Made by a program: the position numbers and the translations under genes. Below, in pieces: positions 40,581 through 49,668 of a stretch of DNA of 64,000 bases. Position 1 is the stretch's first letter; each line of letters begins with the position of its first letter. The notes under the pieces were generated by a model that worked only from the letters and a program-made list of their open reading frames with translations, ran no database searches and had not been told where the DNA came from. Location: positions 209,026-273,025 of the IMG/VR virus record IMGVR_UViG_3300020442_000005. The stretch is one strand, 5' to 3'. This DNA comes from a virus.

Positions 40581-42157
40581 TGTGGCAGCTAAGAAAATAC
40601 ATACGGAATTTATTGTTTGAAAATTTATCAGACGCAACTATTCCACCTCCACCAAAGGAATCAATCGAAGAGTTAAGTTCGGTTATTAACCAGTACTACG
40701 ACCGTGTTAACGATGATTCTGTTCAGTACGATTTAGACGAAAGGATGGAATTGCTGTTTAACGAAGTGGTCGAAAAGAACAGTGGGGAAAACGTTGTTGA
40801 ATATGTCAAGGAACTAAAGACGCATCCACTGGAAATAGTGTCAGCACTCAAGGAATACTTTGCAAGAAAAAGACCCGAAGATGTCGCCGCAGATTTTGGT
40901 ATTGACTGGAAGAGTGATAGCGTTGATATGAAAACTATTAACAACAGTTATTCATATCCATCCGGTCACACTGCTCAATCTTATTATGTTGCACTTAAAC
41001 TATGTGATAGATATCCACAGCTTAGGAATGAGTTGTTTGAAGTAGCAGAAGCAGTTGCGCAATCTAGAATCGATCGTGGCGTACATTTTCCTTCTGATTT
41101 AGATGCTGGTCGAATTGTAGCAAATCAGCTATACCAACAAAATAAAACAAGCACTCCTGTAATTCTTGAGGGCATGGTAAGTCCAAACTCCGTATCAGGA
41201 AAATATGCAATATGGGCAGACATATCAGCGGATCAGGCTGGAAACCTCGACGAAGATTTGACGTCAATTGATTTTCTAATGTACGACTGGTCTGCCGCGG
41301 TTAAACACATTGAAGACGAGCTCAAAGAAGCCACCGCAGACGGTCGCCCAGGCGCACTAGAAATGGTCAGGGACTACGGGATTCTTGAAGCCATTACAGA
41401 TAGCGCTGTTGCATGCATGCGAGTGAGACCGTACGGCGATTACGAAGGATGCAATAGTGCTTGGGAAGTTATTAGATCAGCGGCAGATGGCGGTTTGGGT
41501 CCGACAATGTACGATTTAATTATGTCAATCGCTCCGAATGGTTTGTTTGCTGATAGATCAGAAGTTTCTCCGGCTGCTCAAAGTGTGTATCATTTTTATG
41601 CAAACAGACGAACCAGCGTAGATAAAGATTTTCTCGACCCGGGTGGATTCACAGATACAGAATATGATGACTGTAGGACCTACGGTCGCAGAGCTGATCC
41701 GTTACGTTATGCGACTAGAATGATGGCAATGGATTATTTTGATACCGAATGGCCAGACGAGCACACTCAGTTTAAGGACAATGCTGACCTTTCAGTTCTA
41801 GAACAAGCCGGCAGCGGAGATGCTGACACCTATTTCAGAGTTGTGTCAGAATGGATTATTGATAATGTGGATCCCGACTGGGATGAAGATACCTGGTACG
41901 AATGGAAAGTAGACGGTGAGCTTGATCTAATGCGTTATTGGAAGTCCGGCCCAGATCCAACCTTCGAAGATCCGGATTATTTAAATCTTTCGTACAATAC
42001 AAACTATGCGGTTTCTAGTTTCGAAGAGATGGAAGAAAACCATATGGCATTTATAAATGAAATATCAGATATGATACCAGGCTCAGAGGAAAGATTTTAT
42101 GAAGATCCCGAAGCCTTACATTTTGCTGTCAGAGATTTTTTCAGGGAGAGAGTTTGA
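40580..42157 (+). CDS. packaged PAP2 / class A acid phosphatase
   Basis: 525 residues starting MWQLRKYIRNLLFENL, a targeting peptide with L-F-E. All three PAP2 signature motifs follow: KEYFARKRP (K91, R98, P99), PSGH (127-130) and SRIDRGVHFPSD (R163, catalytic H169, D173). Such enzymes remove phosphate from small molecules, lipids or polyisoprenyl phosphates through a phospho-His. No membrane helices surround it, so it is the soluble type. The C-terminal 330 residues are acidic, with many Trp and Tyr, and unknown. Its presence in the packaged set suggests phosphate removal from a host metabolite at entry. Confidence 0.88.
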   Translation: MWQLRKYIRNLLFENLSDATIPPPPKESIEELSSVINQYYDRVNDDSVQYDLDERMELLFNEVVEKNSGENVVEYVKELKTHPLEIVSALKEYFARKRPEDVAADFGIDWKSDSVDMKTINNSYSYPSGHTAQSYYVALKLCDRYPQLRNELFEVAEAVAQSRIDRGVHFPSDLDAGRIVANQLYQQNKTSTPVILEGMVSPNSVSGKYAIWADISADQAGNLDEDLTSIDFLMYDWSAAVKHIEDELKEATADGRPGALEMVRDYGILEAITDSAVACMRVRPYGDYEGCNSAWEVIRSAADGGLGPTMYDLIMSIAPNGLFADRSEVSPAAQSVYHFYANRRTSVDKDFLDPGGFTDTEYDDCRTYGRRADPLRYATRMMAMDYFDTEWPDEHTQFKDNADLSVLEQAGSGDADTYFRVVSEWIIDNVDPDWDEDTWYEWKVDGELDLMRYWKSGPDPTFEDPDYLNLSYNTNYAVSSFEEMEENHMAFINEISDMIPGSEERFYEDPEALHFAVRDFFRERV

Positions 42158-43368
42158 TGGCAAATAAAAGAATACCAAGAAAGAAGGGTCAAAGAAGAAA
42201 CAGTAAAAAGCATTCTGATCTGTACACTGATGAAAACCCAAAAGGAACTATAAAAGGTTTGAAGTTTGCGACTGTCAAAGATGCAAAGGCTAGCGTGAGT
42301 AAAATTAAAAAGTCCTCGCGTTCACATAATCACAAGACACAAGCTGCAATTGCAATGGAACAACGAGCAAAAGCAGCCGGCAAGAAATCGGCTGCAGCAG
42401 TTTATAGAAAGTTTATTGAGCAACAAAAGAAGAAAACTAAAGCAAAAAACGAAACTACGAGGGCTGATCTGTTTTTGGATAGACCAACGTCTCATGTTGA
42501 CTACGACGAGTCTGTAAACGATCAAATAGCTGATTACATGGTCGATATGATGCTTATCAGAGAATACATACGGGACATTATTGTTGAGAATATGGTTTCT
42601 GTTGCAGGCGATACTATGATAACAAAGTTCAGGGAGCTTATCAATCGGTACGACGCACCAACGGGGTGGCAAGTCGAGGATCCACATTTCTTTGAGTCCG
42701 GTGGAGGAAATAGCTTGATTGGCCAAATACGTTTGCAAGGCACAAGGGAAGCACTTCCGAATCTTGACAGTGAGGTCGAAAAGCAAAAACTAAGCGCAAT
42801 ATACGCTCCATTTGCAAACCGCCGAGGTTGGAATCTTCTTCAAGTACGTGAGGAACCATTGCCATCTAGAAACCCAATTATTATGTACGAGTTAAAGTTT
42901 GATAAACAACCAAACACAAAAAATACAAACTATTTCATGTCAACTCAAGAACTACAAATCAAAGAGCAAGTGCTTCTTCATCTTACTAAGGAAAGTTATC
43001 TAAAGTCAATTCAGTCAGGCGGTTTTAAACCGGCAAGAAGCTCGTCAGACGGAATAAACTTTGGTAACGGCCGAGCCTATTTTGTATCGTGCTCTAGAAT
43101 GGATTGGGAAGATTCAAGAGATGCTGCAATTGGCTGGTTTTCTCGCGCGACAGAAACTGAGGGTTTTGCTGGAATCGACCCAACAGAAAAGCAAGTCTTG
43201 TTGGTAATTGATCCAGAGAAGATGAGGAACAACATACAATTTTACGTTGATACAGAATTTGGCTACGGTTCGGGTACAGTAGGTTATTCCGGAGTTTGGG
43301 GCGGGAAAGCAATTTATACCCCGGGGCACATACGGGCAACTGCAATTGAAGAGGTTATAGATTTATGA
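42157..43368 (+). CDS. fusion: phage basic domain + internal targeting peptide + ART-like domain
   Basis: Residues 1-95 contain HSDLYTDENPKGTIKGLKF, SVSKIKKSSRSHNHKTQAA and SAAAVYRKFIEQQKKKTK, a small basic domain I know from other large phages. Residues 131-144 then read MMLIREYIRDIIVE, the targeting peptide, placed internally. The rest is ART-like: LLHLTKESYLKSIQSGGF, NGRAYFVSCSRM (Tyr-Phe-x-Ser) and a final IEEVIDL Glu. ATG 42157 follows GGGAGAG. An internal start near 42547 lacks a good ribosome binding site, so a fusion cut inside by the protease is more likely. Confidence 0.75.
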   Translation: MANKRIPRKKGQRRNSKKHSDLYTDENPKGTIKGLKFATVKDAKASVSKIKKSSRSHNHKTQAAIAMEQRAKAAGKKSAAAVYRKFIEQQKKKTKAKNETTRADLFLDRPTSHVDYDESVNDQIADYMVDMMLIREYIRDIIVENMVSVAGDTMITKFRELINRYDAPTGWQVEDPHFFESGGGNSLIGQIRLQGTREALPNLDSEVEKQKLSAIYAPFANRRGWNLLQVREEPLPSRNPIIMYELKFDKQPNTKNTNYFMSTQELQIKEQVLLHLTKESYLKSIQSGGFKPARSSSDGINFGNGRAYFVSCSRMDWEDSRDAAIGWFSRATETEGFAGIDPTEKQVLLVIDPEKMRNNIQFYVDTEFGYGSGTVGYSGVWGGKAIYTPGHIRATAIEEVIDL

Positions 43369-44129
43369 GCACACTTAGAAAAACAATACGAAAAATATTA
43401 CTAGAGTCGGCTGTGTTGGCGGACGAACAGGCAATTGCCGTAATGAAAAAAGAAGATTTGATCTTCGTAGTTAGCATGTTAGCACCTTATGAAGGAACTA
43501 TAGCTCTTTTGCGAAGGAAATACTATGACATCGAAAACGACGATTACAACCTGTCCGATGCGGTTGGGCAGATTCAATTAGGTTCTGCGGGCGAAGAAAC
43601 AATGCAGGTTTCATTCTCTGAACTTTACCGTCAATTTCGAAACAAAGGTCTGGGCAAGCTATTATATAACGTTGCTTTGATGGCATGCACTGACGAAAAC
43701 GTTTGGCTTATGTCTGACAGGAACGATGTTTCATCCAAGGCTCAAAGGATTTGGCAAACTTGGAGCAAGCTTCCTGAATTATATGATATCGAGCAAATGG
43801 ATCATGACATGATAGGCGATGATTATTTTTTGACTGATGACGAAGATGATGATATGGTGCAAAACTCTTTCAACAATGACCAATGGCGTCCGGTATCCCC
43901 TCGAATCGAGCGCTTGCCTGACGAAGCGTACACAAGTCACGAGATGTCCGACGGTCGTTTTTTCACGGTTGAAAAAGATTCATGGTTCTTCTATGACCCA
44001 GATTACAAAAAACAGTATTTGGATTCTGGATTAACAAAAAGATTCCAGATGAAAGATGCGTACGCATTGTCAAGTTATCTAGAACAAGAAGGTTTACTTT
44101 ACTACTCGTACGAGGGACCTGCTTCATGA
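43365..44129 (+). CDS. packaged GNAT-like protein (most canonical copy)
   Basis: Targeting peptide MSTLRKTIRKILLESA. Residues 85-135 give the clearest acetyltransferase motif of the family: VSFSELYRQFRNKGLGKLL (R-x-x-G-x-G acetyl-CoA loop) followed by LMSDRNDVSSKAQRIWQTW, the SDRxxVSxxAxxxW strand-helix that all eight copies keep. GNAT enzymes move an acetyl group from acetyl-CoA to amines or proteins. A C-terminal acidic region (150-250) is unknown. ATGA overlap on both sides. Confidence 0.78.
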   Translation: MSTLRKTIRKILLESAVLADEQAIAVMKKEDLIFVVSMLAPYEGTIALLRRKYYDIENDDYNLSDAVGQIQLGSAGEETMQVSFSELYRQFRNKGLGKLLYNVALMACTDENVWLMSDRNDVSSKAQRIWQTWSKLPELYDIEQMDHDMIGDDYFLTDDEDDDMVQNSFNNDQWRPVSPRIERLPDEAYTSHEMSDGRFFTVEKDSWFFYDPDYKKQYLDSGLTKRFQMKDAYALSSYLEQEGLLYYSYEGPAS

Positions 44130-44740
44130 AAAATTTAAGACGATACATAAGGAGCACGCTTTTAACTGAGGTTTGTGCCGGTGCAACAGCGCAGATTCAG
44201 AAAGGTCTAGACGTTATTGAACAAAGAGACCTTAGAGTTGAAGTCTACATAGATGGAAACGATGGATATGATGTGATTCTAGTGTCAGGAGATGGGATAA
44301 GACGTGGACGGTTTGAGGTTACGACAGTCAAGAATTGCCCGGCTTATTCGACTATGTGGACCGAAGTTGATTGGAATCTAAAAAAAACCGGCGTTGGGGC
44401 TGTAATGTATGACATTGCAGTAGAGGTTGCTACAAAACTTGGCGGACACTTGGCGTGTGATAGAGGATCTGTGAGCGATTCCGCGAAGCGCATGTGGAGA
44501 TACTATACTTCATCGGATGATTACGAAGCATTCCAGTTAGACACACCAGACTCTACTTTTACGCCGATAAAAAGTGATGATTGTCAACAGTACATTTTTC
44601 ACAGAGAAACAAAATTATATAGTGGTGATGAAGGTTTCGAACAAGAATTTATGGCATCGCCTTTTACAAAAGCTTTTCGAAAAAAGAAAATAACGACAAT
44701 TCCATGTTTGGGTAATCGATACTCGGAGATTAGAGTATGA
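44126..44740 (+). CDS. packaged GNAT-like protein, copy 2
   Basis: MKNLRRYIRSTLLTEV is the targeting peptide (L-T-E). The core reads KKTGVGAVMYDIAVEVATKLGGHLACDRGSVSDSAKRMWRYY: the GxG loop is kept without the basic residue found in canonical GNATs. The tail has SPFTKAFRKKK, similar to the SxLSKRYxKxP ending of other copies. Confidence 0.75.
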   Translation: MKNLRRYIRSTLLTEVCAGATAQIQKGLDVIEQRDLRVEVYIDGNDGYDVILVSGDGIRRGRFEVTTVKNCPAYSTMWTEVDWNLKKTGVGAVMYDIAVEVATKLGGHLACDRGSVSDSAKRMWRYYTSSDDYEAFQLDTPDSTFTPIKSDDCQQYIFHRETKLYSGDEGFEQEFMASPFTKAFRKKKITTIPCLGNRYSEIRV

Positions 44741-45693
44741 AAAATTTAAGACAATACATAAGAAAGATTTTGATAGAGTCTGCCAATACAATACACCCAA
44801 AGATTAAAAGCATGCTTGACGAGCTAGAAGAAAATTATGGAGAGATTAACATCCAAAATTATCCCAACCAGGGGCAACTTGTTGAGATAAGGTTTTATGC
44901 TGGCGCTCAGCATGGTGATAGGTATTATAACACTGGTGTTGGCGGTGGATCTGATGCTGGCGCCGTGTTCGCAATGTATTCCAAGGATAGTGTTGTTCCA
45001 TCTATGTCTACGAAAATAGGCAATTGCAATGGTGCAGTGCCCATCGGTGGTGTAGATGGCAGTCAGATCGCAGTAGAATATGGCTTTGGTCCGTTGCTTT
45101 ATGATGTTCTTTTTGATGCGGCAGTTATGCTGAGTGGAGCTACTGGGCTGACTTGCGATTACTATTCCGTAAGCGACGAAGCATACAACGTTTGGAATTA
45201 TTATCTAAAAAACCGGCCAGATATGATTGCAAAACAAAAAGACTTGACACAATATCCTCGCACTCCCGATGAATCCGATGATTGTACCGGGCCTGGTGCC
45301 GGCGGAAGTTTTGGATATAGATCCGTTGCGAAGCGGTTCGGCTTTGATAAATCTTACGGTGTAAAAGCGTCAGACAAGGATGGCATGCCGGTCCGGACCG
45401 GAGAACTTACACCGGAGTTTATCGATCATTGGTTCGACCCGGAAAACCCTCTTTCGAAAACCTATCATAGGAAAAGCGGTGGCACACCGGTCATCGATTA
45501 CTTGCGATCAAATTTTCTTTTAAACCCTAAGGCTGCAAAAGTCATAGGGCAACCGTACTCTCCGGCTGAGCTAAAAAAAGTATGGGACAGAACCATAGGC
45601 ATAGAAGAGGCCGGATATCCAGATTACATGGCAAAAAAAGCAAAGCAATGGCAGCAAAACTTTGGAGCAAACGCCGAGGATCTATTAGCATGA
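44737..45693 (+). CDS. packaged GNAT-like protein with extra C-terminal domain, copy 3
   Basis: MKNLRQYIRKILIESA targeting peptide. The core EYGFGPLLYDVLFDAAVML...TCDYYSVSDEAYNVWNYY is the family pattern with Pro after GxG. Compared with other copies it has about 100 extra residues at the end, with a Tyr/Pro-rich segment. ATGA overlaps on both sides. Confidence 0.75.
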   Translation: MKNLRQYIRKILIESANTIHPKIKSMLDELEENYGEINIQNYPNQGQLVEIRFYAGAQHGDRYYNTGVGGGSDAGAVFAMYSKDSVVPSMSTKIGNCNGAVPIGGVDGSQIAVEYGFGPLLYDVLFDAAVMLSGATGLTCDYYSVSDEAYNVWNYYLKNRPDMIAKQKDLTQYPRTPDESDDCTGPGAGGSFGYRSVAKRFGFDKSYGVKASDKDGMPVRTGELTPEFIDHWFDPENPLSKTYHRKSGGTPVIDYLRSNFLLNPKAAKVIGQPYSPAELKKVWDRTIGIEEAGYPDYMAKKAKQWQQNFGANAEDLLA

Positions 45694-46382
45694 ACCAATT
45701 GAGAAATTACATAAGGCAAGTTTTAGTTGAAATGGCTGCACCGCGACCAATTGACTTAGATGCTGTATATTATCATGGGACACCTACGAAGGCAAATGCC
45801 GAGGATATAATGATCAATGGTATAAAGGCACCTGATTTGTCGTCCAGAGAAGGCTATCTTCGACCAGTTGAAGGAAAAGTTTATCTCACAAGAGATTTGG
45901 CATACGCTCAAATCTATGCTTTGGGCGGTGACCTTGCAGGCAAAAATGTTCCTGATTCGTTTAAGGGATATGGACAATACGGGTATGTTTTTGTTGTCGA
46001 CGGCAAACAGCTAAAAGACATACAACCAGATGAAGACAGTGTTGGCGAATTGGTATATAACGAGGAAATAGATTGGCTTGATGAGTTAGCTAAGGATATC
46101 CTTAAATACGAAGAATACGATGACTTCGGGCAGGATCTTGGCTATAGAAACCTTTACGATGCGATAATTGGCGGCGAATACGACGCATGGGCTGCCGGAG
46201 GCAAAATTTTGTTAGATGAAATGTCTGATGATCAAAAACTTAATCTACTCGATTATGGTGCCCATGTTGCACACACAGGAAATCTCATACCAAAAGAAAC
46301 ATGGAGAATAGAAAGAAATAAAACACCCGAATTGCAGAAAGATGGTTCGAACTTTTTTGATCTAGCGGAGCGGATAAAGTGA
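45690..46382 (+). CDS. packaged ADP-ribosyltransferase-like protein
   Basis: MNQLRNYIRQVLVEMA targeting peptide (L-V-E). AVYYHGTPTKANAEDIMINGI places His29 in the YHGT strand typical of KptA/DUF3990-type ARTs; GKVYLTRDLAYAQIYA is the Tyr-x-Thr strand and following helix; a candidate catalytic Glu lies in VGELVYNEEIDW. These three strands define the NAD-binding H-Y-E group. The target is unknown. ATG 45690 overlaps the previous stop. Confidence 0.8.
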   Translation: MNQLRNYIRQVLVEMAAPRPIDLDAVYYHGTPTKANAEDIMINGIKAPDLSSREGYLRPVEGKVYLTRDLAYAQIYALGGDLAGKNVPDSFKGYGQYGYVFVVDGKQLKDIQPDEDSVGELVYNEEIDWLDELAKDILKYEEYDDFGQDLGYRNLYDAIIGGEYDAWAAGGKILLDEMSDDQKLNLLDYGAHVAHTGNLIPKETWRIERNKTPELQKDGSNFFDLAERIK

Positions 46383-47050
46383 AAGTGTTAAGGCAATACG
46401 TAAGACAGATACTTCTGACAGAAGCAATGAAAACAGAAACGGATCTACCCGACGATATCGGCGTTGAAATTTACGATTATAAAAAATCGGCTGCCTATAT
46501 TGGCTTTTGCGAAATTGATAAAAACGGAAATTACGTAAAAAGTTTATCTCCCGGACTTGAAGTAGCTGAAAATACAATTTTTAGTTCAGAACCAGAACCT
46601 TTACCCGAGAAGTTTCGGCATCCCTCCGGTATTTTTGGCACCGTTGGAATAGAACTATTGAGAGACTGGGGAGATCCGGACTGTGATGGCGCATGGATCA
46701 TAACTAACACGGTAGCGACACCAGGCTACGGTCCATTACTTTACGATGTTGCAATTGAATGGGCTACCATGCATGGCACCGGCCTTGTGTCTGATCGATA
46801 TAATGTTTCAGATGACGCGCGAAAAGTTTGGGCAAAGTATGCGGCACGGATTGATGTCGACAAGTTTCAATGTGACGACGAAAACAATGCATTAACACCT
46901 ATTGACTCTGATAACTTAGAGCAACATGCCGCAAGGAAAAACTTGCCAGGTGGTTCAGACTTTACCAGTAGTCCTTTGAGCAAACGCTATTCAAAGAGTC
47001 CCACAAGAATAAATAGCCTTAAGTCCCTCAGAAAACTGTTTTTTACATAA
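46379..47050 (+). CDS. packaged GNAT-like protein, copy 4 (GTG start)
   Basis: GTG 46379 overlaps the previous stop (GTGA) and gives MKVLRQYVRQILLTEAMKT. The core is TPGYGPLLYDVAIEWATMHGTGLVSDRYNVSDDARKVWAKY (two runs joined in the gene), the tail SSPLSKRYSKSPTRI. LLTEAMKTxxDLPDDI directly after the peptide is shared by copies 4, 5, 7 and 8, so these form a subfamily. Confidence 0.76.
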   Translation: MKVLRQYVRQILLTEAMKTETDLPDDIGVEIYDYKKSAAYIGFCEIDKNGNYVKSLSPGLEVAENTIFSSEPEPLPEKFRHPSGIFGTVGIELLRDWGDPDCDGAWIITNTVATPGYGPLLYDVAIEWATMHGTGLVSDRYNVSDDARKVWAKYAARIDVDKFQCDDENNALTPIDSDNLEQHAARKNLPGGSDFTSSPLSKRYSKSPTRINSLKSLRKLFFT

Positions 47051-47063
47051 ATGAGATTACAAA

Positions 47064-47894
47064 ATGAAATACTTACAACAATATATAAGGCAGCTGCTCA
47101 TAGAAGTATACGAACTGGATGACCAGCAGAAAGTGAATAGGGATAGTCTAATCAGAATGGACTACGGTGGAAAAGAAATGGCACACGTTGCGGGTCTAGA
47201 CACGGCTGAAGAACAACGTGAAGATCGGGAACTTCTTCGAAGATATCAAGAAGGACTGCTGTCTACAAGCCATGGTAAAAAATTGATTAGAGCCTTTCGA
47301 AACGGTGACGTCACGATCTTGCATGATATCACATACGAGGGCGCCGCGGCAAGATCAGGTTTAGGAGGAACAAAAAATAAAAAAGCTTTAGCTTCTGACT
47401 GGATCCGTAAATATGGAAGATCTGGTAACGACACTCTCTCGACAATTGCTTGTTATCTTCCTCCTACCGAGTCACTTCCCGGCATAGAACTCCATGGTAA
47501 TTCCAAGTTTGTCATGTCTAACAGGGGAATGATCATGAAAGGTTATCCAGTATTTGTTGCAAAAGAAGATGTGATGTCACAGACGATCGGCGCATTAGAC
47601 GACAAAATGAAAGCACACTGGAAAACCTCCGGCATGCCAAAGAGGCCGGCAAAATCTAGAGTACGATTCGATGATTTTGGTGATATGGAAGGAATCCAGG
47701 GCTTGCGGCATCTTAAAAAGTTGCTTGTATCCAATGAAACTCTTCTAGATAATTGGACAATAATAGGCACATACATTGGTAGTAGTGGAAATTCTGACAA
47801 TGATGTACAAGCATGGATAGCAGATTCCCTTAGCCTTGGATTGCCCTGTAACGTATATAATCAATATGGCAACCTAACGAGGTATGAACCATGA
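47064..47894 (+). CDS. packaged ART-like protein, family B copy 1
   Basis: MKYLQQYIRQLLIEVYEL targeting peptide. Close paralogue of the protein at 53804: shared YELxxxxK, GDVTILHDITYEG, DTLSTIA, RGMIMKGYPVFV, DVMSQTIGA and LLDNWTIIGTYI. The order His strand, LS strand, GYPV strand and a final E-x-L-L-D-N-W strand would fit a divergent ART fold (inference). The function is unproven. Confidence 0.72.
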   Translation: MKYLQQYIRQLLIEVYELDDQQKVNRDSLIRMDYGGKEMAHVAGLDTAEEQREDRELLRRYQEGLLSTSHGKKLIRAFRNGDVTILHDITYEGAAARSGLGGTKNKKALASDWIRKYGRSGNDTLSTIACYLPPTESLPGIELHGNSKFVMSNRGMIMKGYPVFVAKEDVMSQTIGALDDKMKAHWKTSGMPKRPAKSRVRFDDFGDMEGIQGLRHLKKLLVSNETLLDNWTIIGTYIGSSGNSDNDVQAWIADSLSLGLPCNVYNQYGNLTRYEP

Positions 47895-48604
47895 AAAACT
47901 TAAGAGAATACATAAGACAAATACTGACTGAATCAGCATATAACAGACGAGACGCGTTCATCGCGGATTTATCCAGCGCAAATTTCGATCATCACTACCG
48001 TGAAAAAGGACAAGATGATGAGGCGTATAGACGGATGTCTGCCACTGGACGTCAACTAAAGAAGGCTTTTACTTCACACGCGGACAGGGATTGGCTGAAC
48101 AGTCTAGTATATGTCCACTGGACAAGAAAGAGACGAAAAGCACTTGCGTTTCTTGCCCCGGAAATAATTAAAGATGTAAGGGTTCAATCTTCACGCGATG
48201 AATTAAGCACAATGGTGTATAAACCTGGCGCTGTGGATGGAAGCGGTTATGATTTCGGCAAATACGGATTACTTATTCGTGGCTTTGTTACACTGTTAAG
48301 CAACGACATGAACTCCGTTGATAGTGGGTACACAGGAGGCTACGCACAAGCCGATCCACAAAGGGTAGCCTCGTCCGGTGCGAATAAGGGGATTGGAGTA
48401 GCAGTCGTTGACGACATAGCTTTAGATGAGAGCGAATGGGCTCCTGTCTTCGACGGAGGCGGTAACGAAGCATTCGTCGACAACTGGAATATTTATGGAG
48501 TGATTGTTCCAGACGAAGAACACGAAACGTTTTCTAGATTCCTAGAAAAAATCAAACAACAAACAGGAAGAGAATACTTATTACTAAAAGGGAGTGAACT
48601 CTGA
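47891..48604 (+). CDS. packaged ART-like protein, family C copy 1
   Basis: MKNLREYIRQILTESAYN targeting peptide. Paralogue of the protein at 52052: shared SLVYVHW, RDELSTMVYKPG, GLLIRGFVTLLSNDMN and EAFVDNWNIYGVIV. The strand order parallels family B (VHW for ILHD, LIRGFV for IMKGYPV, VDNWNI for LDNWTI), so B and C are probably distant relatives in one ART-like group. Confidence 0.72.
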   Translation: MKNLREYIRQILTESAYNRRDAFIADLSSANFDHHYREKGQDDEAYRRMSATGRQLKKAFTSHADRDWLNSLVYVHWTRKRRKALAFLAPEIIKDVRVQSSRDELSTMVYKPGAVDGSGYDFGKYGLLIRGFVTLLSNDMNSVDSGYTGGYAQADPQRVASSGANKGIGVAVVDDIALDESEWAPVFDGGGNEAFVDNWNIYGVIVPDEEHETFSRFLEKIKQQTGREYLLLKGSEL

Positions 48605-49035
48605 TGAAAAAATTACGTAAATTTATAAGAAAAACATTGCTCAACGAGAATCCAGGCGCAAAGTTTGGTTTAGACAAATGGACTTACGACTCGTATCTAG
48701 ATAAAATTGCAGATTTAATCATGAGCGGTAAACTTGGGCTGATGGAATCTGGTCTTATGATGGCAGAGACATATGGATTAATCGAGGATAAGCCGCCCTT
48801 TAAGGTCGTGAATGAAATTGAGGGTCCTTACAATTACGGATTGACTTTTATATCAAAGAACCTATTCCTTGTCGATGTGACCATACTGGATCCGGATCTT
48901 GGAAACCGGATTTGGGCAAAAAGAAATGCCAGGAATGCACCTATGATCCAAGAGCCACCAACACACGGACCAGCGGCACGTCAGCCTTTACAGTTTCCGC
49001 TGCGCATCATATTTGGATATCTGGAAAGAGAATAA
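48604..49035 (+). CDS. packaged protein of unknown function, 143 aa
   Basis: MKKLRKFIRKTLLNENPG targeting peptide (L-N-E). The rest is a single small domain with a beta-rich centre (PYNYGLTFISKNLFLVDVTIL) and a Pro-rich stretch. ATG 48604 shares its A with the TGA of the previous gene. No match recognised. Confidence 0.75.
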   Translation: MKKLRKFIRKTLLNENPGAKFGLDKWTYDSYLDKIADLIMSGKLGLMESGLMMAETYGLIEDKPPFKVVNEIEGPYNYGLTFISKNLFLVDVTILDPDLGNRIWAKRNARNAPMIQEPPTHGPAARQPLQFPLRIIFGYLERE

Positions 49036-49038
49036 ACC

Positions 49039-49668
49039 ATGAAGTACTTGCGGCAATACATAAGAAAGATACTTTTGACGGAAGCGATGAAAACACCAGC
49101 AGATCTGCCGGATGACATCGTCGTTGTAATTGACGCCGATAGTAAAGAAGCATCAATTTATTATGGTCTGGCCAATAATCCTTCCGAGTACGCACCTGAG
49201 CTGAAACCTGAGCTCTATGGTCTCAGCTCAACCGACTACATGGGCGCGATAGACATATATTCACCAGCAAAGGGGCTTTTTTATCCTTGGTATGGGAATT
49301 GTGGCGACGCTTGGATGGTCGGCGGCTCTGCTGCTCAAGAAGGCTTCGGGCCTTTGCTCTATGATATAGCAATTGAGTGGGCTACACAAAATGGTGGTGG
49401 ACTTATTTCTGACAGAAGCAGCGTATCCCCCGATGCTCAGGACGTTTGGTCCTACTACGAACGAAACAGAGATGACGTAACAGCCCATCAGCTTGATGAC
49501 CTTGAGAATACTCTTACACCTGAAGATGAAGATAACTGCGATCAAAAGATTGGCAGGTCAACCGTATCGGGGATGTATGATACCTGGCAAGATAGTCAAT
49601 TAAGTAAGCGTTATACAAAGCCACCAACAACAATGCAAGCGCTTGGCAAAAAACTGGTGATCCTATGA
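49039..49668 (+). CDS. packaged GNAT-like protein, copy 5
   Basis: MKYLRQYIRKILLTEAMKT targeting peptide. Core AQEGFGPLLYDIAIEWATQ and GGGLISDRSSVSPDAQDVWSYY. It is strikingly similar to copy 7 (51441) over the last 70 residues (DDVTAHQLDDL, TWQDSQLSKRYTKPPTTM, LVIL), also at DNA level, so this is a recent duplication. Confidence 0.77.
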   Translation: MKYLRQYIRKILLTEAMKTPADLPDDIVVVIDADSKEASIYYGLANNPSEYAPELKPELYGLSSTDYMGAIDIYSPAKGLFYPWYGNCGDAWMVGGSAAQEGFGPLLYDIAIEWATQNGGGLISDRSSVSPDAQDVWSYYERNRDDVTAHQLDDLENTLTPEDEDNCDQKIGRSTVSGMYDTWQDSQLSKRYTKPPTTMQALGKKLVIL

